From positions 1 to 64,000 of the forward strand of contig CAXXYJ010000074.1 of NCBI GenBank assembly GCA_963664795.2: a DNA stretch of 64,000 bases, written 5' to 3'. The DNA is from VXNJ01 sp963664795. GTDB taxonomy: Bacteria; Chloroflexota; UBA11872; VXNJ01. The position numbers and the translations under genes were made by a program. Below, piece after piece: positions 46,960 to 58,028 of this stretch (positions within the stretch are counted from its first letter, which is position 1; each line of letters opens with the position of its first letter). Under the pieces are notes generated by a model. It saw only the letters and a program-made list of their open reading frames with translations. It was not told where the DNA came from and did not search any database.

Positions 46960-47510
46960 ATGAGGGGCGGAATGCTCACGGCATTAGCGAGACCGGCAAA
47001 GTTCAGTCCGGCGCCGCCCGCCCCTGCGGTTTATCTGCGGGTTTTGAGCATCGGCAGACTTTGCGTTGCTGCTTGCAATCCCTTGTCAAAAAGACTCGAG
47101 AACGGCTTTGATCTGCCCAACAGGCCGACTCGGTATGGCCAGAGCAGCCCCATTTGATTCTGGTTGTCTGGGCTTGGATGATGTCGATGAATCATAAAAA
47201 GGACGGTGGAAACCACCGCTCGAGTCGCGGCAAAGTTACCAGAAGAGGCACCGCGCGCAAGAAGTGGCCGGCCAAGAAATTCCCTCCCGGAAATCCGCCA
47301 GGTGGGAAGCCGAAAGAAAGTTGAAGCTGATTCAGCCGCCGCGCCACCTCAACCTGAACCACCAATTTGCGCTGACTGGGTTGCACGGTCGAAACTAGGA
47401 AGAAGGGTGCCGGATCAAATTCGTCACCGCCAGGCTATTCCGCCCGTTAAGCGGTGTCCGGTAATCTCGACTTTGATTGCCTGATTGGGAACGCGCAAGA
47501 AGCGAGCACG
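46960..47510 (+). other. 551-nt gap before hsdM; only one short ORF seen
   Basis: Composition drops towards A+T in this stretch compared with the genes before it. I see no tRNA, attachment-site repeat or insertion-sequence end. A basic 48-codon ORF at 47178-47324 is annotated separately. The hsdM frame is open from 47454 but its likely start is ATG 47511. The hsd promoter should lie here, but I cannot point to one with confidence. Confidence 0.4.
47178..47324 (+). CDS. Short very basic ORF (48 codons)
   Basis: The frame begins with three Met within four codons (MMSMNHKKDGGN) and is rich in Lys, Arg and Gly, with a tail KKFPPGNPPGGKPKES. That tail faintly recalls the FKPGQSGNPxGRPKG N-terminal motif of some phage-associated DNA-binding proteins. 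It could be a small nucleic-acid-binding protein or chance. No clear ribosome site precedes it. Confidence 0.25.
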   Translation: MMSMNHKKDGGNHRSSRGKVTRRGTARKKWPAKKFPPGNPPGGKPKES

Positions 47511-49085
47511 ATGGCCAAAAACCGAGCCGATAACGGTGCTACAACCGGTTACGAAGCAGAGTTGTGGGCGATGGCCGATGCCATGCGCGGGTCGATGGAT
47601 GCGGCTGAGTACAAGCATGTCGTTCTCGGACTGATCTTCCTCAAGTACATCTCCGATGCATTTGAAGAACGCCGCTCCAAGGTTTTGACCGAGTGGGGCG
47701 AAGATGCTGCCGAAGACCGGGACGAGTACGTGGCCGAAAACATCTTCTGGGTCCCGCGGGAAGCCCGCTGGGAGCGACTCAGGTCCGAGGCCCGGCAGCC
47801 AACGATCGGTCAATCCGTCGACCGGGCCATGGAGGCCGTTGAGCGGGAAAACCCAGTATTGAAACTCGTCCTTCCCAAGGACTATGGGCGACCCGCTCTG
47901 GACAAACAGCGCCTCGGTCAACTGATAGACATGATTGGGAATATCCAGGTCGGGGACGCGGAATCCCGCTCGAAGGATGTACTCGGCCGGGTTTACGAGT
48001 ACTTCCTATCGCAGTTCGCGAGCGCCGAAGGCAAGCGAGGAGGCGAGTTCTATACGCCGCGATGCGTAGTCAAATTGCTCGTAGAGATGCTGGAACCGTT
48101 CAGGGGCCGGGTTTACGATCCGTGCTGTGGGTCCTCGGGAATGTTCGTCCAATCTGTCGATTTCATCAATGCCCACGCCGGCGGCAACGCGAACGGAAGA
48201 AACGGACAAGCCAACATTTCGATCTTCGGTCAGGAATCAAACTACACGACCTGGCGACTCGCCAGAATGAACCTCGCGATTCGCGGAATTAGCGGCCAGA
48301 TCGAGCACGGTGACTCATTCCTCGATGACCGGCACCCGGACCTGAAGGCTGATTTCATACTGGCCAATCCCCCATTCAACGTTTCCGACTGGGGTGGGGA
48401 GCGGTTGACCGACGACCAGCGCTGGCGGTTCGGAGTACCCCCAAAGAGCAACGCAAATTTCGCCTGGGTGCAGCACATGGTTCACCACCTGGCGCCGAAG
48501 GGCATCGCTGGTTTCGTGCTTGCAAATGGGTCCATGTCTTCCAGTCAATCCGGCGAGGGGGCGATCCGGCAGAACCTGATCGAAGCCGATCTAGTCGATT
48601 GCATGATCGCTTTGCCGGGACAGCTCTTCTACTCGACGCAGATCCCGGCTTGCCTTTGGTTTTTGGCGCGCGATCGGCGACGAATCGGTGAAGTCTTATT
48701 CATCGACGCGCGGCGGCTAGGTCAGATGGTGGACCGGACCCACCGCGAATTGACGGAGGAGGACATTTCACGGATTTCAGACACTTATCACAAGTGGCGG
48801 ACTGGGTCGGGTGAGGCCGAATATGCTGACACTCCCGGATTCTGCAAGAGCATTTCGAAAGCAGAGATTCGCAAACACCAGCATGTACTCACTCCAGGCC
48901 GATATGTTGAAGCGGAGCCTGAAAGGGACGACGGCGTTCCTTTCGAGGAAAAGATGGCACAACTTACAGATCAATGGCGGGAACAGCAAGAAGCCACTCG
49001 CCGGTTAGACGCCGAGATTGAAGCTAGTCTTCGGGCTATTGGGTACGGCGAAATTAACCGCAATAAGCATGAACGGCCAGCGTGA
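47511..49085 (+). CDS. hsdM: Type I restriction-modification methyltransferase subunit
   Basis: HsdM methylates adenine N6 within the target chosen by HsdS. The 524-residue protein has the N-terminal HsdM helical domain (YKHVVLGLIFLKYISDAFEE), then GGEFYTPRCVVKLLVEML, the SAM motif VYDPCCGSSGMF (about residues 200-211), and the catalytic ILANPPF (about residues 282-288). ATG 47511 gives the usual start; the frame opens at 47454. The next gene starts within its stop (TGATG). Codon use is more A+T-rich than the chromosomal genes on either side, consistent with transfer. Confidence 0.96.
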   Translation: MAKNRADNGATTGYEAELWAMADAMRGSMDAAEYKHVVLGLIFLKYISDAFEERRSKVLTEWGEDAAEDRDEYVAENIFWVPREARWERLRSEARQPTIGQSVDRAMEAVERENPVLKLVLPKDYGRPALDKQRLGQLIDMIGNIQVGDAESRSKDVLGRVYEYFLSQFASAEGKRGGEFYTPRCVVKLLVEMLEPFRGRVYDPCCGSSGMFVQSVDFINAHAGGNANGRNGQANISIFGQESNYTTWRLARMNLAIRGISGQIEHGDSFLDDRHPDLKADFILANPPFNVSDWGGERLTDDQRWRFGVPPKSNANFAWVQHMVHHLAPKGIAGFVLANGSMSSSQSGEGAIRQNLIEADLVDCMIALPGQLFYSTQIPACLWFLARDRRRIGEVLFIDARRLGQMVDRTHRELTEEDISRISDTYHKWRTGSGEAEYADTPGFCKSISKAEIRKHQHVLTPGRYVEAEPERDDGVPFEEKMAQLTDQWREQQEATRRLDAEIEASLRAIGYGEINRNKHERPA

Positions 49086-49507
49086 TGCCGTTAGAGCTAT
49101 CCAACCTCCGCAATTCCATCCAATCACTGAGCGATCTGCTGGCAGTAGCCGAAAACAATGCGCGAATGGGGCAATTTACCGAAATCGAACGGGACGGAAT
49201 CCGTGCTGGCGTTATTCAGAATTTTGAAATTACCTACGAACTCTCCTGGAAGCTGATGGTTCGTTGGATCAACGCCAACGTTGGGCTGGGGATTGCAGAT
49301 GGGGTTACGCGACGGCAGCTATTTAGGCTCGCTGCGGAAAGTCACCTGATTCACGATGTTGATGAGTGGATGGAGTATCACGCCGCACGAAATGCGACGA
49401 CGCACATTTACGACGAGGAATGGGCTGTCCGGGTCTATCAAGCCGCCAAGGAATTCGCGCATAACGCTCGCCGCCTGCTTGAGGCGTTAGAAGCGCGAAA
49501 TGAATGA
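49085..49507 (+). CDS. HEPN-family protein, HI0074/NTase-substrate-binding type, within the hsd operon
   Basis: The 140-residue all-helical protein has QNFEITYELSWKLMVRWIN and EYHAARNATTHIYDEEWA. The motif R102-x4-H107-x-Y109 is the R-x4-H-x-Y of HEPN ribonuclease toxins that are silenced by AMPylation of the Tyr by a cognate MNT enzyme. The HI0074 family is normally encoded directly before such an MNT gene. Its ATG overlaps the hsdM stop, and its stop overlaps the start of a decayed MNT gene by eight bases. I infer a toxin or regulatory RNase; activity is not shown. Confidence 0.85.
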   Translation: MPLELSNLRNSIQSLSDLLAVAENNARMGQFTEIERDGIRAGVIQNFEITYELSWKLMVRWINANVGLGIADGVTRRQLFRLAAESHLIHDVDEWMEYHAARNATTHIYDEEWAVRVYQAAKEFAHNARRLLEALEARNE

Positions 49508-49871
49508 ATTGAAACCTGCGCATTTCGCGATCTCCGAGCGGGTCCTGGGAGACTTGGTACTGGAGTTTGCGAGACGGGCGTTCGGCTCTCGTACTTCACG
49601 AATCCCACTGCGCCACGCCAATCTCGATTTGGTGATCTCGATTATTGAATCAAAACATCACCGTACGATTTTGTGATCAAAGGTGTTGATTGAAACATCG
49701 GTCACGCCGATTGGAGTGAGTGTGGTCAATTGGTCGGACGTCAAATTCGAATTTCGCGAAGTCTTTTCATCAAACTTTGCAGTCGTCAGGGATGTGGCGG
49801 AAATATTTTGCATTCTTTACTTCCATAAGGAGGGCCGGAATCTGAGTCGCCTCAAGGAACGATTCTCTTGA
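49500..49871 (+). pseudogene. Decayed MNT nucleotidyltransferase (in-frame TGA, lost catalytic residues)
   Basis: One frame from ATG 49500 to TGA 49871 is broken once, by TGA at 49674-49676. Before it is FGSRTSRIPLRHANLDLVI, the MNT motif GS-x10-D-x-D with the first Asp changed to Asn (N41). After it is VSVVNWSDVKFEFREVF, the position of the third Asp (VDVVD), read here as V-S-V-V-N. From LDL to the VDVVD position the spacing equals that of the intact MNT in the next gene, 36 residues counting the stop codon, without a gap. This is therefore the remnant of the antitoxin-type partner of the HEPN gene, not random ORFs. Confidence 0.75.
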
Positions 49872-51567
49872 GCTACCCCGTGGACATCAGGCCCGACCAC
49901 CTTGAAAAAGTGCAGAAAATTCTGCGCGAGCACCTGCCTGCCGGTGTCGCGATCTGGGTGTTTGGGAGCCGTGCAGACTGGTCCACCAAGGACTCCTCTG
50001 ATCTGGACTTGGCCCTGGAAGGCGATGGCCGACTTAGCAACAAAATGCTGAGTGGGCTGAAATGGGCGTTTGAGGAATCAAGCCTTCCATACACGGTGGA
50101 CGTGGTGGATATCAATCGGATTGGGGATTCATTTAGGGCAATCTTGGAATCCCAAATGGTGCGCCTGCACTTGGACGACGATCCTTCGAGTGAGCGATAC
50201 CGAATTGAGGATCCGCAATCTGGCGGCACCGGCGACGTTGACGCGAAGAATCGCGCAGGGTTGCATTGGCAACACCGTGCTACCCTATCCAACTTGATTG
50301 ACCTCCAACTGAGCAGCGTGGACAAGAAATCAAAACCGGGTGAGCGAGCAGTCCAACTGTGCAATTACATGGACGTGTACAACAACAGCTTTATTCACTC
50401 CGGTATTGATTTCTTGCGTGCAACCGCCACCGACAGGGAAATTTCAAACTGCTCCTTGGCTGTGGGGGATGTCGTCATCACCAAAGATTCGGAAAAATAT
50501 GACGATATTGGAGTTCCAGCGTTAGTGCGAGATGACGTTCCGGATCTGGTTTGCGGCTACCACTTGGCGATTCTGCGGCCTCGAAACTCGGTTGTGGATG
50601 GGTCGTATTTGTTTTACGCATTACGCACATCCCAAGCCCAAAGCCAATTCCATTCCTTTGCCAACGGCATAACGAGGTTTGGTTTGCGGAAATCTGATAT
50701 CGGCCTTGTAGAAATCCCCGTACCGCCCCTCGCTGCGCAACGTGAAATTGCCCATGTCTTGTGCGCGCTCGACAAAAAGATCGAGCTGAATCGCCGAATG
50801 AACCAAACGCTTGAGGCGATGGCACGGGCGCTGTTCAAGTCCTGGTTCGTGGAATTCGTGCCTGTGCGGGCCAAGATGGACCGTCGTTGGCGACGCGGCG
50901 AATCCCTGCCTGGCCTGCCCGCCAAACTTTATGACCTTTTCCCAGATCGCTTGGTGGAATCGGAATTTGGAGAGATTCCGGAGGGGTGGGCGCACAATTC
51001 TGTCTATTCTTTTGCCGATATCGTTTACGGCGCTCCATTCGCTTCAAAGAGTTTCAATTCGGGCAACGAAGGTGTACCGTTAATTCGAATTCGAGATCTC
51101 GCGACTCACGATCCGAGTGTGTCGACACGCGAAGTCCACCAGCAGGGTCATCTCATCAACCCGGGAGACATAGTGGTTGGGATGGATGGTGCGTTCCGGT
51201 TAGAAGTCTGGAAGGGTCCGAATTCCTGGCTGAATCAACGCGTTTGCCATTTCGAGCCAAAACCAGGGGTTCCAACTTCCTTTTTGGCGGGTGCATTGAT
51301 GGATCCATTGGCGTTCTTCGAGCGTGCAAAAGTGGGGACGACAGTAATCCACCTTGGGAAAAAGGACCTGGAGACTATTCGGTTGCTTCGGCCAAAGCAA
51401 ATGGTGCTGGATTCTTTCGCCAATACGGCGGAACCGCTTCTGCAAAAAGCGGTGGCCAGCATTCGTGAATCCCGAACGCTGTCCGCCCTCCGCGACACCC
51501 TGCTTCCGAAGCTCATCTCCGGCGAAATACGCGTATCGGAAGTTGAGCGCGCAGCGGAAATCGTCGG

Positions 51568-51571
<4 letters not shown>
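49868..51571 (+). CDS. hsdS: MNT nucleotidyltransferase domain fused to type I specificity subunit HsdS
   Basis: The 567-residue protein is a fusion. Residues 1-105 are an MNT domain: WVFGSRADWSTKDSSDLDLA gives G33-S34-x10-D45-x-D47, and VDVVD supplies the third acid. From about residue 130 it is a two-TRD HsdS: TRD1 starts IDLQLSSVDKKSKPGERAVQ, the central conserved helix is NQTLEAMARALFKSWFVEF, TRD2 follows, and the end is LSALRDTLLPKLISGEIRV. It starts at TTG 49868 inside the preceding stop (TTGA) and its TGA overlaps the hsdR ATG. The roughly 25-residue linker (ERYRIEDPQSGG) has no long homopolymer, so an artefactual fusion is less likely. Confidence 0.85.
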
Positions 51572-54720
<3,149 letters not shown>

Positions 54721-55020
54721 GAATGCGCCCGCCATATGAAGAGAGACTGCCGGTGCCCGATTCACTACCGGGTGCGGTCCGGCCCCGTAACTCGGGGACT
54801 GACTGCCCGTAAGGGGTCGCCTTGCCACATTGGGAGCGGTCGATTGAGATTCATGCGAGGAAGGCCGAATCACGGCACCGTCGGACGCCGGAAAAGGCCG
54901 AATATTGACGACATTGCGTCAATGAGTGCCATGCGACGATGAATTTAAGGAGTTCGGCATCCTGTCGAATGAAGTGTGCTCAGCCGAACTCGCCAAGTAG
55001 GAACGGGGGAATTTGAGACC
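54721..55020 (+). other. 300-nt gap after hsdR
   Basis: I see no convincing gene, terminator or repeat here. A 68-codon ORF (54736-54942) is Arg/Gly-rich without family signal and lies in frame with nothing else. GC content stays lower than in the chromosomal flanks. The gap ends at the start of the ribbon-helix-helix gene. Confidence 0.4.
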
Positions 55021-55269
55021 GTGCGAATCACGTTTGATATCAACCAGATTCTGCTACAGCGGGCCGAGCATCTCAGCAGGGAGACTGGCCGTCCACTGTC
55101 GGCGATTGTCGAAGATGGCCTGCGTGCGGTCCTATCGGCCCGTAATGAGCAGATTCGATACAGCCTGCCAGACCTTAGTTTCGGATCGGAATTTGCGCCG
55201 GACCCCCTGACCGCTTATTCATGGCCGGAATTGCGCGACATCATTTACGGCGAAAGCGACCTTCGCTGA
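55021..55269 (+). CDS. Ribbon-helix-helix antitoxin-like protein
   Basis: The 82-residue protein begins VRITFDINQILLQRAEHLSR, a strand-helix of VapB/ribbon-helix-helix type, followed by GRPLSAIVEDGLRAVLSARN and an acidic, Pro-rich tail (LPDLSFGSEFAPDPL) like toxin-binding tails. GTG 55021 starts it, although the frame opens at 54976. No PIN or RelE-type toxin follows within 200 nt, so it is an orphan at the end of the island. Confidence 0.65.
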   Translation: MRITFDINQILLQRAEHLSRETGRPLSAIVEDGLRAVLSARNEQIRYSLPDLSFGSEFAPDPLTAYSWPELRDIIYGESDLR

Positions 55270-55491
55270 ACGCACCCGGCGCCGCCGACTGACGCTCGTA
55301 GGCCGCAATCGGGCCAATAGCCACTCACGGGCGCGGTTGAATCTCCAGTCGCCCATCACTCGATTCGACGCGAATCGGCTGTACTGAGGCCTTCCGTCGC
55401 ACGCTGGGGACCCGCCGCAAGCGCTTGTGTGTTCGCGCCGAACGGGTTCTAATCGATGCGTAGTCAGGCCATCGCCGGACCTTCGATTCCA

Positions 55492-56881
55492 ATGAACACC
55501 CGCCACCGGACCGCATACCACTTCCAGCCGGCCGCCAACTGGATGAACGACCCCAACGGTCTGATCCAGCACCGCGGCGTGCACCACATGTTTTTCCAGA
55601 ACAACCCCGAGAACCCCTGGGCCGAGCGGATCCACTGGGGACACGCCCGCTCTGAGAACCTGATCGACTGGAAGATCCTGCCCAACTCCCTTTCGCCCGG
55701 CCAGGAGGGCGCCGACCCGCTCTCCTGCTACTCGGGCTGCGCGGTCGACAACGACGGCCAGCCGGTAATCATTTACACCGGCGTGGCCCCAGAACGGGCC
55801 TGTGTCGCATTCGGCAACGATGACCTAAGCAAGCTCGAGAAATACGACGGCAACCCGGTGATCGCCGGGCCTCCGTCGGGCTTGAGCACGCCCGGCTTCC
55901 GGGACCACTCGGTCTGGCGCGAGGACGGGGGGATGGCGGATGATCATGGGCTCCGGTCAGAGCGGCCGATCCGGACTCGCGCTCGGATACCGTTCGCCCG
56001 ATCTCCTCAATTGGGAATACGACGGGGTCTTTGCGTCCTCGGCCGGGCAGGAAAGCTCCCCAATGTGGGAATGCCCGGACTTTTTCAGGGCCGGTGAACG
56101 CGACTTCCTGGTCGTGAGCATGCACCCCGACCGGCGGGTCTTCTACTACACGGCGCCCGACCACGGTCAGGTCTTTGAGGGCATGCCGGGCGGCAAGGTC
56201 GATCTGGGCCGGGCCCTATACGCCCCGCAGAGCTACACCGACCAGACCGGCCGCCGGATCATGTTCGGCTGGCTGCAGGAGGAGCGCCCTCGGCAGCTGC
56301 AGATCGACGCCGGCTGGTCCGGCGTCCAGAGCCTGCCGCGGGTGCTGGGCAGCGATCCGGCCGGCCGGCTGCTGTGCGATCCGGCACCAGAAATCGACGC
56401 ATTGCGCACCACCGCGAATCCCGACTGGCGCGAACCGGACCAGGTTTCCGGCGACCGCATCGAAATAATTGCCCGCTTTTCGTGGGTAGAGAACGGCGTC
56501 TGCGGGCTGAGCGTCCTGGATTCTGGCGACGGCCGCGAGCGGACCGAGATCACCTACGGATTCGCCAACGACTGGCTGACTCTCGACGCGTCCGGATCGA
56601 GCCTTGAAGCGCGCAATCACCGCACTGTATCCGGCGGGCGCCTTTACCTGCGGCCGGGCGAGGACGTTGAGCTGCGCGTATTCGTCGACTCCTCGGTGGT
56701 GGAGGTGTTCGCCAACGGGCGGGCCGGCGCCATGCGCGCGTATCCGGAGCTTGACGAGAGCGTCGGGGTCCGGGTGATTTCGCGGATCGACGATCCCGGG
56801 ATCCCGGTCCGCGAGGCCGACCTTGACAACCTGACCGAATTTGGAGCCTGGAGACTGCGCAAGGCAAGCCCGGCCAAATAA
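55492..56881 (+). CDS. GH32 beta-fructofuranosidase (apparent +1 frameshift at 55927-55932)
   Basis: GH32 enzymes hydrolyse sucrose or fructans. The nucleophile motif WMNDPNG (near residue 20), the stabiliser motif FRDHSVW and the acid/base motif ECPDFF occur in order. The usual RDP is RDH here. The five-blade propeller continues, then a C-terminal beta-sandwich ends VFVDSSVVEVFANG. The frame breaks in the GGGGGG at 55927-55932; with one G fewer it reads VWREDGGWRMIMGSG and is continuous. ATG 55492 is a good start. No transporter or regulator is adjacent. No signal peptide is visible, so it probably acts in the cytoplasm. Confidence 0.88.
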
Positions 56882-56915
56882 CATCGTTCGCCCCGTCTGC
56901 GCATTGGAGTACCCG

Positions 56916-57236
56916 GTGTCCGAACTGACCGTAATCGCCCACATCACGACCGATCCGGCCAAGACCGAACAGTTCATCGAAATCTTCAGCGAGAACCTGA
57001 TCAACGTGCACGAGGAAGAGGGCTGCCTGCACTACACCCTGCACCGCAACACCGAGGAACCGGAAAAGCTGGTTGTGGTCGAGCGCTGGACGTCCGCCGA
57101 GGCGCTGGCCGAGCACGCCGCCGCGCCGCACATGAACGCCATGCGCGAAAAATCGGCCGGCATGTCGCTCGATGTCCAGGTATTGAAGTTCGCCAAGATC
57201 GACGCGCCGGGCATGCCCGAGAAGTCGAACATCTGA
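56916..57236 (+). CDS. Antibiotic biosynthesis monooxygenase (ABM) domain protein
   Basis: The 106-residue dimeric ferredoxin-like-fold protein has the ABM pattern: VIAHITTDPAKTEQFIEIF, EEGCLHYTLHRNTEEPEKLV, ERWTSAEALAEHAAAPHM. Despite the family name, such proteins include quinol monooxygenases and unknown small enzymes (YgiN-like). GTG 56916 starts it, 34 nt after the GH32 stop. Role not determinable. Confidence 0.82.
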   Translation: MSELTVIAHITTDPAKTEQFIEIFSENLINVHEEEGCLHYTLHRNTEEPEKLVVVERWTSAEALAEHAAAPHMNAMREKSAGMSLDVQVLKFAKIDAPGMPEKSNI

Positions 57237-57341
57237 ACGTTCATGGCTTTCTTGGCCGCATTTGAAGTGCGGCGAACGCGAGGCGATTGCGCCGCTTCCT
57301 AAAATCGGTTCCCGCCCGCAAATCGGGCCGCGGCGAGGTAG

Positions 57342-58028
57342 ATGTCGGTGGGAATGAGTGAGCTCAGGTTGTGGATTGGGCGGCCCATGGTCGCCGGATT
57401 GCGGTTGCGCGCGCCAACACTCGCCCTGATCTGCGTTCTCTCGATCGCGCTCGCGGGCTGCGATCTGTTCGCCGCGTCGCCCGAGCCGACCGTGGCTCCC
57501 GCCCCGACCGCAGCGGCGCCCCCGGCCACCGACCCCACCCCTGCGCCCGAACCGCCGACCGTTTTTCCGACGCCGGTTCAGACCGTTCCGGCGCCCCCGC
57601 AGCCGACTCCGACGCCGGCGGCGCAGCCCGAACCGGCCCCGCCTCCACCGGTCGCGACTCCGACGCCGGTGACTCCGAGTCCGTCACCGACCGTGGCGGT
57701 GCGCGGACGGGTGGGCACGGCGGCGGTCGCCCGCTCGATCGATTCGCAGCAGCGGCCGCGCGAGCGGGCCACCGAATTCGACGCCGGCGAGCGCGTCTAT
57801 GTCTCGGCCGAGTTCATCGAGATCGGCGCCGGTTCGACCATCGGGATCGCCTGGAGCCGGGGCGATAGGTCGGTATTCACTTACGAGCAGCCGGTGCAGT
57901 CGGCCTTCACGCGCGGCTATTTCGCTTTCTACCTGGACCCGGGCGATGCGATCCCTGGCGCCTACTCGGCGGCGGTCCTCATCGACGGTCAGGTTCAGCG
58001 CGAGGTGGAGTTCACTATCCGGGCGTAG
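57342..58028 (+). CDS. Proline-rich lipoprotein
   Basis: The 228-residue protein has a signal (about residues 24-39) ending in lipobox LAGC with Cys40. A long Pro/Thr/Ala-rich spacer (about residues 45-120) follows, then a small beta-rich domain (ERVYVSAEFIEIGAGSTIGI, YFAFYLDPGDAIPGAYSAAV). The spacer would carry the domain away from the membrane through the cell wall. The domain resembles extracellular beta-sandwich modules, without a family I can name. It ends inside the convergent P-type ATPase gene (34-nt overlap). Confidence 0.75.
   Translation: MSVGMSELRLWIGRPMVAGLRLRAPTLALICVLSIALAGCDLFAASPEPTVAPAPTAAAPPATDPTPAPEPPTVFPTPVQTVPAPPQPTPTPAAQPEPAPPPPVATPTPVTPSPSPTVAVRGRVGTAAVARSIDSQQRPRERATEFDAGERVYVSAEFIEIGAGSTIGIAWSRGDRSVFTYEQPVQSAFTRGYFAFYLDPGDAIPGAYSAAVLIDGQVQREVEFTIRA

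Noticed and set aside
46960..47157. 65-codon ORF starting right after the hypothetical gene
   Set aside because: No similarity or ribosome site; looks like chance frame in the gap.
49674..49676. TGA in the MNT remnant as a selenocysteine or recoded codon
   Set aside because: No SECIS-like hairpin is seen, the position is not a Cys in the family, and the catalytic residues are also lost, which fits decay.
50150..50260. MNT-HsdS fusion as a simple homopolymer artefact
   Set aside because: The linker contains no run of four or more equal bases, unlike all other suspected indel sites; still worth checking in reads.
54736..54942. 68-codon ORF after hsdR
   Set aside because: Arg/Gly-rich, no ribosome site, no family resemblance and no link to its neighbours.
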